Positions 22,696 through 33,765 of a DNA stretch of 64,000 bases are shown piece by piece (position 1 is the stretch's first letter; each line of letters starts with the position of its first letter). The position numbers were made by a program, and so were the translations under genes. The stretch covers positions 6,871,982 to 6,935,981 of the forward strand of contig JAOANR010000002.1 of assembly GCA_030278955.1 (NCBI GenBank), written 5' to 3'. The stretch comes from Hygrophila difformis (taxonomy: Eukaryota; Streptophyta; Magnoliopsida; Lamiales; Acanthaceae). The notes under the pieces were generated by a model. The model had not been told where the DNA came from, ran no database searches, and saw nothing but the letters and a program-made list of their open reading frames with translations.

Positions 22696-25600
22696 TTAAA
22701 CAACCAAAGGCTTAACATTAATTTGTTCGATGAATTTAACTTCATCTCCAAAATAATGTTTAAGTCTTTGACCATTTACAGTAAATTCCCTTTCATCTTC
22801 AGCTTTTAAAACTACTGCATCATTATCCAACACCTTAACAATCCTAAAAGGTCCTGACCATTTTGTCTTCAATTTACCAGGAAACAGTTTAAATCTAGAA
22901 TTAAATAAAAGCACTAATTGTCCAGCTTCAAACACCTTAGGCCTAAGCATCTTATCATGATAAAGCTTTGTTCTCTCCTTATAAATTAGAGCATTATCAT
23001 AAGCTTGATGTCTAATTTCTTCTAATTCAGTAAGATCTATTTTCCTTTTTTCTTGAGCCTCTTTAAACTCAAAATTCAATTTCTTCATAGCCCAAAGTGA
23101 TTTAAACTCAAGTTCAAAAGGTAAGTGACAAGCTTTACCATAAACCAATTTAAAAGGAGTCATACCTATAGGTGTTTTAAAAGCTGTCCTATAAGCCCAC
23201 AATGCTTCATCTAACTTAAAAGCCCAATCTTTTCTAGATTTTCCTACCGTGGCTTCCAAAATCTTTTTAATCTCACGATTAGTGACTTCTACCTGACCAT
23301 TAGCTTGAGGATGATAGGGTGTTGTTATCCTATGGTGAACACGAAATCTAGATAACAATTGATTAACAACCCTATTAACAAAATGAGATCCACCATCACT
23401 AATGATCGCTTTAGGTACACCAAAACGAGTAAAGATTTGCTTTTTCAAAAATTTAATCACTTGTTTAGCATCATTTAAAGCACATGATTCAGCTTCTACC
23501 CATTTTGAAACATACTCAACAGCAACAAGAATATACAATTTTCCATTAGATGGTGGAAATGGACCCATGAAATCAATTCCCCACAAATCAAACAACTCAA
23601 CAGGCATAATTCCTTTTAATGGCATTTCATCCCTTTTAGTGATATTACCAGCCCTTTGACATACATCACATTTTAGCACAAATGATCTAGCATCACGATA
23701 AATATTAGGCCAATATAAACCACCTTCGAGTACCTTATGAGCTGTCCTATTCGGTCCAACATGTCCTCCTCCAAGTCCTTCGTGGCAAGCCTTTAATACT
23801 TTTTCAAAATCTTCATCAGGGATGCATCTCCTTACGATTTGATCTGAACAGAGTCTAAACAAATAAGGTTCATCCCAAATAAAATATTTAGCATCAGTTT
23901 TAAATTTTTGTTTTTGGCTATGCCATTTTAAATGATCAGGAATTACACCACATGCTAAATAATTCACAAAATCAGCAAACCACGGATCAGAGGAAGTGTT
24001 ATTTATTAAATACAAATTTTCATCAGGAAATGCATCATTAATTAATCTTTCTTCCCCTTTTTCATGCTCAAGTCTAGATAGATGATCAGCTACAGGATTC
24101 TCATCTCCTTTTCTATCTTTAATTTCCAAGTCAAATTCCTGTAACAATAATACTCATCTAATTAACCGTGGTTTAGCATCTTTCTTTGCAAACAGATATT
24201 TAATAGCAGCATGATCAGTGTAAACTACAGTTTTTGAGCCTATCAGATATGGTCTAAATTTTTCACATGCATAAACAACAGATAAAAGTTCTTTTTCAGT
24301 GGTGGCATAATTTCTCTGTGCAGTATTTAAAGCCTGACTAGCATAATAAATAACATGAAGCTTCTTATCCTTTCGTTGACCCAATACTGCTCCAACAGCA
24401 AAGTCACTAGCATCGCTCATGATCTCGAATGGCAAACTCCAGTCAGGTGGCTGAATAATTGGTGCTGTCACCAATGCTTCCTTGATCCTATTGAACGCCT
24501 CAATACACTCGTCAGTAAAATCAAACTCAACATCTTTACATAGCAGCTTAAAAGAGGTAATGCAATTTTAGAAAAATCTTTTATAAACCTTCGATAAAAT
24601 CCAGCATGTCCCAGGAAACTTCTCAAAGTTTTTAAATTATTAGGAGGTGGAATTTTTGCAATCACTTCTACTTTAGCCCTATCAACTTCAATGCCATTTT
24701 TAGAAATCCTATGTCCTAAGACAATACCTTCATTAACCATAAAATGACATTTTTCCCAATTAAGAACTAAATTTGACTCTTCACATCTAATCAGAACTTT
24801 TTCCAAGTTAATTAAGCATTTCTCAAAATCAGACCCGAATACAGAAAAATCATCCATAAATACCTCAATGCATGTCTCAATTAAATCAGAAAATATAGAC
24901 ATCATGCATCTCTGAAATGTAGCTGGAGCATTACACAAACCAAATGGCATTCTCCTATATGCAAATGTACCGTAAGGACATGTAAATGTAGTTTTATCTT
25001 GATCCTCAGGTGCAATTGGAACTTGATTATAACCAGAATAGCCATCTAAAAAGCAATAAAACTCATGACCAGCTAAACGCTCTAACATTTGATCAATAAA
25101 AGGTAATGGAAAATGATCTTTCCTAGTCTTATCATTCAATCTCCTATATTCAATGCATACACGCCATCCAGTAGTAGGTCTAGTAGGTACTAATTCACCA
25201 TTTTCATTTCTAATCACAGTCACACCTCCCTTTTTAGGCACTACTTGAACTGGACTCACCCACTGACTATCAGAAATAGGATAGATAATACCTGCATCGA
25301 GTAGTTTAATAACCTCTGATCTTACAGCTTCTTGTAGATGTGGATTCAATCTCCTCTGGGGCTGTCTCACTGGCTTGTCATCCTCCTCCATATAAATCCG
25401 ATGTGTACACAATGCTGGACTCAGTCCCTTGATGTCAGCTATCGTCCAACCTATTGCTCTAACATGCTTACTCAACACTTGGGTTAATGCATTTAATTGA
25501 TTATCATTCAATTTATTACTTGCAATAACAGGTAAAGTATCATTTTCACCAAGAAAAACATACCTCAAATGTGATGGCAGCTCTTTCAGTGTCAATATAG

Positions 25601-26723
25601 GTGGCTTTTCAACAGACGGGACTAACTTGGACTCGTCTATTGCACATGTTACTTGCACAGGTAATCCTCCCTCACACTTACTTTCAGCTAAGTCCTCACA
25701 ACTCTCCACTAACTGTTCAAATTTCCTATAGGGATCGTGTCTAGCAAAGAACTCTCTCTCAATCACCTCATCCTCCTGATAGATAGCTGTGACTCTATTA
25801 CACGGGTAGGTGTCAGAACTAGCGTGTTGTGTTTTAGTTGTCTTAGAAATGTCAAACGACACTTGTTCATTACCTACTTTAAGTGTAATTTTCCCATCAT
25901 CCATATCAACCATAGCCCTACCAGTTTGTAAAAATGGTCTACCCAAAATCAGAGGAATATCAATGTCTTTTTCCATATCAAGAACAACAAAGTCAACAGG
26001 GAAAATGAAGCTCTCTACTTGAACAGGAACATCTTCTACAATGCTCAAATGAGTCCTAATAGATCTATCAGCAAGCTGTAACTGCATCCTAGTAGGCTTC
26101 ACAACTCCTACTCCTAGTTCTCTAAAGACATGTAGAGGCATCAGATTAATACTAGACCCGAGATCACACAGAGCTTTGTTGAATTCTTTAGTGCCAATAA
26201 TGCACGGAATAGTATAACTCCCAGGATCTTTTTGTTTAATAGGTTGCCTTCTTTGTAAGATTGCACTGCATTCCCCCGTAAGTGTCACTTTCTCTTCATC
26301 ATCAACACTCCTCTTTTTTGATAGAATTTCTTTTAAAAACTTAGCATACACAGGCATTTGTGCAATGGCATCAGAAAAAGGAATGTCAATTCTTAAATTT
26401 TTAAAGACTTCTAAGAATTTAGCATAATCTTTATCTTCCTTAGCCCTCTTAAGACGCTGTGGATATGGAATAGGTGGCTGATATGGCTTGACTGAGACAG
26501 CAGACTTTCCTTTACCCTTATCTTGTTCAACTCGAATTTTCTCACTCTCCTTAGACTCATCAGTGTTTTTATGCTGACTTTCTTTCTTTGTATCCTCATT
26601 TTGATCATCTACAGCATCAGCTAAAATCTCTGGATCATCTAAGGTAGGGTAAGGATTAGGTAATTCATTTTTATTCCTTAAAGTGATTGCTTTACATTGC
26701 TCTTTTGGATTAGGATCAGGCAT
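22696..26723 (-). pseudogene. Athila pol (protease, RT, RNase H, integrase), broken
   Basis: Minus strand. Protease: ALCDLGSSINLMPL and LILGRPFL, where DLG replaces the usual DTG, normal for Athila. RT: CIEYRRLND, YCFLDGYSGYNQVPI and the catalytic FMDD at plus-strand 24849-24860. A one-base loss near 24555 shifts the frame. RNase H follows at 24154-24550 ([15 protein letters not shown]). TGA at 24154-24156 stands where Trp is conserved. Integrase at 22696-24147 has the HHCC finger (ending CDVCQRAG) and D, D, E in [17 protein letters not shown] and NGQVEV. The C-terminus is complete. With gag it formed one long frame. Confidence 0.9.
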
Positions 26724-26810
26724 GCTTGATAGTGTTCCTTACTGTCTATTTGAAGTGTCCCTAGCAATTTGACCAACTTGTACTTCTAAATTTCTCATTG
26801 AGGCTTGCAT

Positions 26811-28310
26811 TTACTGAATTGTTTGTTGTTGAGACACGATTGTGCTCATTAACTCTTTTAAATTGACCTCATCACTTACTTGATTTTGTTGCAGCTGTTG
26901 TTGAGGTTGAAAGTTCCTAGGCTGTTGGTTAGGGTAAAAAGGTTGATTCTGATTTCTGTTTTGATTATAGTTTTGGTTTTGATTTTGGTTTTGAAAATTC
27001 TGGTTTTGATTTGGGTAATTTTGATTTTGGTTTTGTGGATAAGATTGACGGTTGTTTTGTGGATAGGTATTTTGTTGAAATTGAGAATTCTGATTTGGAT
27101 AGAAGTTTTGATTTTGAGGACGGTTTTGGTTGTAGTTTTGCTGCCTATTTCCCATGTAGTTCACATCTTCCACTTGCTCCTCAGTCCCCTCACACTGCAT
27201 AGTCTCTTGAAGTCCTTGATCAAGCAAGTGACAAGCTGATGACTCGTGAGGTCCATGACAAATACCGCATCTCACAACTTTAGCTTGACCTTTCTTAAGT
27301 GTAGAAACCTCCCTCATTAAAGCATCTAACTTAGAATCTATAGCAACTGCCTTTTCTACCTCATAGATTCCCCCTTTTGTTTTATTTCTAGCATTTTTCT
27401 TACCAGGAAATTTTTTCATATTAGAAATCTTTTTCTCTATGATTTCCTTAGCTCTAGAGGGTCCTATAGACAGAAACGAATCTCCAGCTGCTGCATCCAA
27501 CAAGTTCCTCCAATGATCAATCAACCCATTGTAGAAGAAGTGCATCTGCTGCCAATCTTCAAAGCCATGATTCGGGCATCTCGCCAATAAAGTGTTATAT
27601 CTATCCCATGCTTCAAGTAAAATTTCACCCTCATCTTGCACAAATTCTTTGATTTTTTCTTGTAATTCAATAACCTTGGATGGTGGGAAGAATTGTTCTA
27701 AGAAAGCTTCTAACATTTTATCCCAAGTAGTGACATCCCTTAATTGAAGTGAGTTGTACCAAGTTTTAGCTTTATCTCTGAGTGAAAACGAGAACAATCT
27801 CAACTTAATTTCATCACTAGTAACACCATTTATTTTCATTGTGTCACAATAGTCCAGAAAGTTCCTTATGTGTTCTACAGCATCATTAGTAGGTGCTCCA
27901 TTATATTGATTAGCTTGAACCATTGTGATTAGTGCAGGCTGAAGGGTAAAGCTTAAAGCATCTACATCTGGCCTTGGAGTTCTATTAAGCAGATTTCCAC
28001 TAGTTCCTTGTAAGTGTTCTTCAATGGTCATTTCAGCTTGATCATCGTGCTCCAAATCACCACCGTTACCTCCATTATTACCCTGATTATCATTATTATT
28101 CGCTGCCATGTTTAACCTATTGAACTGAGCAACTAATTGATTAGTTTGAATTGTTGAAACTCCAGTCGTTGGAGAATAGTCTTCTTCATCAGATGATGAA
28201 TTAATTAAAATTTCCAACTGAGTTGGTCTCCTACGTTTCCCTAATCTAATAGCTCTAAGAGTACGCTCAATTTCAGGATCATAAGCTATTTCTGCTTGTT
28301 TGCTTCGCAC
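26811..28310 (-). pseudogene. Athila gag
   Basis: Minus strand, ATG at 28310, 499 codons open. The capsid-type region holds CDTMKINGVTSDEIKLRLF, SLRDKAKTWYNSL, FLEQFFPPSK and LARCPNHGFEDW. A short knuckle-like CGICHGPHESSAC follows, then a long Asn/Gln-rich tail (QNQNQNYNQNRNQNQ) made by tandem AAY/CAR codon repeats. It ends at TAA 26811-26813. The same frame continues to another TAA at 26739-26741 and then pol, so gag-pol was originally a single frame. The Asn/Gln tail looks intrinsically disordered. Confidence 0.85.
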
Positions 28311-28416
28311 TGCAAATTTTAAATAAAATAAAATAAAATAAGTAACAGTTAAATTAATATTTAACTTAATAGATTTAAATTAATAAACTAAAAATAATTA
28401 AAAATTCACAACAAAT
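28311..28416 (-). other. Athila 5' leader between PBS and gag
   Basis: Short AT-rich leader with a run of AAATA-type repeats (about 28318-28340). No splice or packaging signal can be recognised by eye. Confidence 0.5.
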
Positions 28417-28434
28417 TCCCCGGCAATGGCGCCA
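28417..28434 (-). other. Athila primer-binding site (tRNA-Asp type)
   Basis: On the minus strand the sequence six bases inside the LTR is TGGCGCCATTGCCGGGGA. The 3' end of plant tRNA-Asp calls for TGGCGCCGTTGCCGGGGA, so 17 of 18 bases fit. tRNA-Asp priming is known for Athila/Tat elements. Confidence 0.8.
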
Positions 28435-28440
28435 AAAACT

Positions 28441-30695
28441 TGATGGGTGATTTTCACTACTCATATTTTACCACAATATGATTTTCACTACTCATATTTC
28501 TTATGCTTTAGAATAAATATGGTAAATGCTTTAGGTTGGATATGTTGAATATTTTAGATTAAATTGTGTTTTCACAGTGTGCTATTATTTGAATTACCAC
28601 ATCATAGCCAATCTTAAGAAAATCCGAATAAGTCTAACTGTTCTGCTTAGATCCGATTTTACAACTTAATGAGCATCATGATTCTTAGTTTAAAGTCCTA
28701 GACTTTGTTAAATTGTCATGCTAGTTGTTCAAACTTTGGTGACGATTCTACTTTCCTTGCAGAAAGCCTTTGATTAATTAGACTGGTTTATTTGTTATGT
28801 GGAGAGTTATCATTATTTATATGCTTGTAATATTTTAAATATTGCCATCTTTATATAAAGTAGAAATTGCATATTGATTTAGCATTTTCCAATGTCTAAA
28901 AAGATCAATTTCTTAAAATTAATTATTTTATAAAGATTAAAAATATTATAATCTGCTAATAATCAAATTATGCTTAAACAGATTTCATGGAAGTTGGTTA
29001 AATTATCTAACATCCTGCAATCATTATTTTAGGCTTAAATTTGAGTCTTTCCCAAGCTTACAAATTTTCCTATAGCAATTAAAAAGCACTTTTCATTTCC
29101 CAAATCATTGTGCACATGCCAGAATCCATTTATAATGTAATTTATTCCCAATTCCGGTACTAAAATATTAATTCTACTTTTTATCTCCCGATTTAGCAAA
29201 GCAGAAATCACAGAATTGAATTCTAACATTTAATTATGCAGGACAGTGTAAATAATTTAACAATTATGGTAAAATAATAGCAAAACATGGTAAACTGGAT
29301 TTAATTAATAATATTAAAATGCAGACAAATTAGAATTAATGCCAGATTACTAAAAATAGAGAATTAAGATTGATCGATCATTTCAGGCTTTAGCAGATTA
29401 ATAATTTTGATAGCAGATTTAAAATTACAGATTCCAGTCTAATCGATTAAAAGCAAATTACACCAAAACATAAAATTTCACTTCTATACTTCAGGCAGAA
29501 TGGCGCTTAAATCTAATTAGGCAGATTTTATAATGCTAACAGATTAATCGTTCAATCCAGAGTCAGCAGATAAAATAGCAGATTCATGATTTCTATCCAA
29601 ACCTAATCATCGATCAAACTCTGGCATACAATACATGATTTTAATCCACATTCTAATAATTCAAACAGATTAATCCAGATTACAGAATTAAACATCGACA
29701 TATTATATTACTTCCATAAAAGATGAATTCGTACTTCAAAGTGATTCTGAACTCCCGTTCTAGAACACTTCTAACACGAACAATACAGAAATCCGTCTAC
29801 AAATTAAGAACATGATAGCAGATTACATTTAGAGGCAAATTTAATTCATTACAAAGCAAGAAAAAGAAAGGCAACACCTATGATAAGAAGAACTCGATCA
29901 GAACAGCATTCTGGCCAATTCCTCCGGCTTGATTTTGTGTTTCCGGCCTCCAGATGTTTTCAGAGTGTTTCTGTCGATGAATGGTAAGTCTTGTCTGAAG
30001 AAATGAAGAAAAACGGACCTTAAAACCGTGTTCGGGAGGTTAGAAAACTGCTCAACCGCGACTGTGGCGCAAAAAGTGGCGTTCGGAAGAGGTTTTCGGC
30101 GCCACCAAGGAGCTGCGGCGCATACGTAGATTTTCCAAATTTTTGAAAATGGCGCAAAAAATGGCGCAGAAGGGCACTTTTATGCGCCGCCAAGGAGGTG
30201 CGGTGCATTCTGACAATTTCCCAAATTTCATCCTGCGGCGCATTTTGTGGCGCTCCGAAGCAGTTCTAGGCGCCACCAAGCTATTGTGGCGCATCCTGAA
30301 GCTTTTTCCATCCGAAATTTTCCCAAGTGTTGAGGTGGCGCATAAATTGGCGCTGAAGAGCATTTTTATGCGCCGCCATGCCTATGTGGCGCATTCTGGA
30401 GCCATCCAGTGTTGAAAATTCCGAATTTTGCATCATTTGACCTCCGAACATCTTCTTTCTTCCTTTTAATGCCTGAAACATCATTGCAATGTATTAGAAT
30501 TGCCAAAGTCTTATTAAAAAGCATAAAACAAGGTAAATTGGGCTTGGATAAGCTCAATTTAACCGGTCTTATTAATATTTACACATTACATGAAATATAC
30601 ACTAAAAAACAGTAAAATAGGGTCTCATGCATGCAATTTAGGTTCATTTTATCATAATTTAAGCTTATTTAAATGTGGTTTCACAGGGTGCATCA
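28441..30695 (-). repeat. Athila 5' LTR (rearranged at its U5 end)
   Basis: It begins TGATGGGTGATTTTC beside the PBS and ends GGTGCATCA beside TGCTA. From about 28824 to the end it matches the other LTR almost base for base. Between about 28478 and 28823 it does not match it at all. That patch instead resembles, in inverted orientation, the region between the last ORF and the 3' LTR (about 15430-15760). A short direct duplication of GATTTTCACTACTCATATTT occurs at about 28449 and 28481. Confidence 0.85.
30065..30410 (-). repeat. TGGCGC module array in the 5' LTR
   Basis: Same four modules as in the other LTR, with only a few substitutions. In the element's sense this array lies in the LTR ahead of gag. 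Confidence 0.75.
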
Positions 30696-30700
30696 TGCTA

Positions 30701-31346
30701 TCGGGGATGGGCCGGGGATTGGGAATTTTTTCGGGGATTTTATCCAGGACGGGGATGGGGATGGGGAAGTAGTCCCCGCCCCGGCCCATCCCCGATATAT
30801 CTTATATATTATTTATTATATATTTTTATATATTATAATTTAAATTTTACATAACACATTCTAAAATTATTACAAAAAGGATAAGGACTTGCTTTAGTGG
30901 TTAATTAACTGGCTCATCCCTGATATATTTTAGTAGTATATAGTATTCCCCACCTGATATCCCAACCCTTTGCAAAGTGAAAAATAATTATCAAATCCCA
31001 TTAGTTTGATGAGTTGATTATATATTGGAAATTATTATGAACTTTTGATGTTGATTATTCTTTATTGTTAAGTAATCGATATGTGTTTTGATATACTATG
31101 ATTTATATTGAAAGTTGTCTCCTGTAATATGGCTCCAACCATTCCAATTACCGGGAAAAAAAAAATTGGCTTGTAAGGAATCCCCGATAAAGACCCCGTT
31201 GGGGATCGGGGAAATTATGGTACCCGATGGGGATCCTCGATAAAGTCCCTGACGGGATCGGACCGGTTTTGGGGATTAAAAATGCTAAAAGTTTTGGGGA
31301 CGGGGATGCTACTCCCCGTCACGAAACCGGCCCATTGCACTTCCTA
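30701..31346. mobile_element. hAT-like non-autonomous element, right piece
   Basis: The piece is bounded by G-rich/C-rich terminal repeats built from GGGGATGGGGA-type and CCCCGAT-type units (30701-30800 and 31180-31330), with an AT-rich middle and no ORF. Its right end read on the minus strand is TAGGAAGTGCAATGGGCCGG, close to the hAT terminus and to the left piece at 12588. Both edges coincide with the break in the copia integrase, so it is the insertion that split it. Confidence 0.5.
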
Positions 31347-31818
31347 CTTTAAATTTGATAAAGAAAACCCAAGTAAAACGTGAAAAATCATCTACACATA
31401 TAAGGATATACCTTTTACCATTTAAGCTCTCAACTTCGGTTGGACCCATAAGATCCATATGGATTAAGTCAAGACATTCTTTTGTAGTGATTTTACCAAT
31501 CTGTTTGTGTCTTGAGCGGGTCTGCGTTCCTTTTGCACAGTCTCTGCAAACAGCTCTGTCCTTTGTTGGTAGTCTGGGCAACCCGCAAACTGCATTTAAG
31601 TTGCTTAGTTTATGCAGAGTCCTGAAATTTAGATGTCCAAGTCGTTTGTGCCGCAAGTTCGTCTGATCAATATTGGTGAGCAGAACTTGAGGAGTGGCGT
31701 TCCTTAGTGTGTAACAGTTGTTGTTTGAACGTCCTCCAAACATGATGCATTTGTTTTGTCTGTCGAAAACTTCGCAAGAATCTTCAGTAAACAAAACCTG
31801 TAACTTATCATCACACAT
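31347..31818 (-). pseudogene. copia integrase, N-terminal part with zinc-binding domain
   Basis: Minus strand. It contains the GAG-pre-integrase/HHCC region (HKRLGHLNFRTLHKL ... CRDC) and the start of the catalytic core (HMDLMGPTEVESLNGKRY, VDDFSRFTWVFFIKFK). Similarity ends abruptly at about 31347, where GC-rich hAT-like terminal sequence begins. The next residues of the core are found at 12587. This is direct evidence that one gene was split by insertion. Confidence 0.85.
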
Positions 31819-31894
31819 CTGGCTAATAGATATGAGATTTGTTGTTAAACCATTAACATAATAAACTCATGAAAGTCTAGTAAGAATACCATCC

Positions 31895-33720
31895 TTGATT
31901 TTACCATATCCAGCTATCTTACTCCGTTTGCCATTTCCAAAGGATACTTCACCACATTCCTCATCTACAAAGTCTTCTAGTAAGTCTTTAATTCCAGTCA
32001 TATATCGTGAACAACTAGAATCAAAATACCATCTTTGGTTACAATGTCATTCCTGCACTGAGAAAAAAATATTGCAAATAATATTTGATTGCTTGGGTAA
32101 CCACATTGCCTGCATTTTAAACTTTTTGCGTAGTTCCTGTGATGACCAAGCTACAGGTCGTCCATTCATAATATCCCTTATAATTCGCATACAAGTTTCA
32201 GCAGTGTGTCCAGGTAAGTTGCAATAGTAGCAGTCCTTCTGAGGTCTCGATGATGAACTGTCATCCTGTATTTCAACTGTTTTGTTGATTGCCTTACCGG
32301 TTGTGGTCAGATATCCTCCACTTACGAATTTTCTATTTTTTGTTGTGGAGTTCTTCTTGTATCCCAAACCTGCTTGATCACCAACACGTTTTCCAGAAGA
32401 CAATATATCGTTAAGAACATTTTTACCTTTCTTTACCTTATGCAGCTCAGAGTTCTTTTGTTTCAGGTCATTTATATCCTTTAGCATAATTTGAATTTGA
32501 GCTTTCAGGTCACTGTTGAGCTTCTTTAGTGAATCCACTTCCTTTAGAATTTCTTCATTCTTTTCAACCTCTTCATGATAAGAAATACCAACGTCTGCAA
32601 GTTGTCCTAACAGCTTCTTGTTTTCACACACAACTGCTTTATAATCTTCTTTAAGCTCATTGTAATCAGCAATCACTTGTTCCAATTCATTATCGCTTTC
32701 TCCTGAATCAGAATCAACAAAGTTAGGTGAAAAATATATTGACTTGGTTATACCTTCGATGGTTGGGGTTGAAATTCTCGAAGTGAGTGCAAGAACTTCT
32801 TCTGTGTCACTGTCTTGATCCTGTTGAGTTTGATCATCGTCTTGATCACTTAAAGTAGCTTAAAGAGCCTTCTTTTCTCTTCTTTCTCTCCTCTTGGCTG
32901 TGGCACATTCAGATTTGATGTGACCTGTTCCTCCACATTCATGACAGATTACTGAAGCAAATCTATCTGCTTTATTGTACTTTTTGGATTTCTTGCTAAA
33001 TCGATCATTTTTACTGTTGTCTTTCTTTTTGAAATCCCTGCGAGGTTGTCAATCAGTTGTCTGAGCATCATCAGAACCACGTTTCTGATTCTTTCCTTTA
33101 GAAAATTGTTTAGCCCTTCTCTCTTGTAGCATCTTAGCAACTTTTCTGTTAATATGGGATACATCATCTTCAGAAGAATTTCCAGAATCATGTTCTTCAA
33201 CATTTAGGGAAATATTTCTAGATGTATCTTCTTCGAGATGATTCATTTCGTAAGTCTGAAGAATCCCAACCAATTCATTCAAAGAAATGGTCTTCACTTT
33301 CTCCAATTCTTCTAGAGCAGCAACCTTGGGAGCATACTTCTTTGTGAGTGTCCTCAACATCTTTCGAACAAGTTTTTGATTATCATATTCCAAACCAAGC
33401 GAAAGAGCTTGATTTACAACATCTTTAAATCTTCCATAGTAGGCAGCTATGGACTCATCTTTCTTCATTTTTAGATTTTCAAATAAATCTCAACCCGTTG
33501 CAATTTGGTAGCTCGAACATCCTCCAAACCTTCATACATAACCTCTAGTGCATTCCAGGCTTCATACATTGCTTTGTAGCTTGTGACCAGTTTAAACTGC
33601 GTCTCATCCATTGCTCCAAAAATGGCGTGCTGATAATGACCAAAATTAACCATTATTTTCAATCTATTTGTGTTTCTAAACATGGGCATGTGATCGCATT
33701 CCGGTCTTATTTAAATAAGA
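31895..33720 (-). pseudogene. copia gag, SIRE/Maximus type, 5'-truncated
   Basis: Minus strand. From the right: a gag core (33049-33720, with QALSLGLEYDNQKLVRKML and TISLNELVGILQTYE), split by a frameshift near 33470. A first CCHC knuckle (CHECGGTGHIKSEC) lies near 32890-32945. A long acidic, coiled-coil-like stretch follows (32047-32685, heptad-rich EEVEKNEEILKEVDSLKKL). A second knuckle (CYYCNLPGHTAETC) is at about 32185-32226. The two-knuckle, long-gag layout is typical of SIRE/Maximus. Stops and frameshifts are present, and the true start is missing because the Tekay element begins at 33766. Confidence 0.75.
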
Positions 33721-33765
33721 AAACAGTTGAATTTGACAGATATATGCAAGTTTGTATAAATAATA

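Larger units (their letters stand above)
12663..30695 (-). mobile_element. Athila-type Ty3/gypsy element with two accessory ORFs, 18 kb
   Basis: Complete minus-strand element with LTRs at 12663-14822 and 28441-30695, TG...CA ends and a perfect 5-bp target duplication TGCTA (12658-12662 and 30696-30700). The PBS is complementary to tRNA-Asp. The gag-pol has Athila-style residues (DLGSSINLMP protease, FMDD reverse transcriptase). Downstream of pol are two tandem accessory genes in the same orientation, where Athila elements usually carry an env-like ORF. The gag-pol has two stops, one nonsense codon in the RNase H/integrase linker and one frameshift, so it cannot move by itself. Confidence 0.9.
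7077..33765 (-). mobile_element. Ty1/copia element (SIRE/Maximus type), interrupted and missing its 5' end
   Basis: Minus-strand copia element. The 3' LTR is at 7077-8340, an accessory ORF at 8364-9862, RNase H/RT at 10171-11761, and the C-terminal half of integrase at 12167-12587. The rest of integrase and gag lie at 31347-33720, displaced by nested insertions at 12588-31346. The gag is long, with a coiled-coil-like region and two CCHC knuckles, and there is an extra gene after pol. Both features match the SIRE/Maximus lineage. The 5' LTR and gag N-terminus are absent because the Tekay element begins at 33766 and its far side is truncated. The copy is dead. Confidence 0.8.

Noticed and set aside
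26880..27239. Plus-strand frame rich in Leu, Val and Ile that looks like membrane segments
   Set aside because: It is the antisense of the Asn/Gln repeat codons in Athila gag; the hydrophobicity is an artefact of composition.
30880..30960. A third SINE-like head (AGGACTTGCTTTAGTGG)
   Set aside because: Only the head resembles the SINE A box. The B box, conserved tail and A-rich end are missing, so it could be chance.
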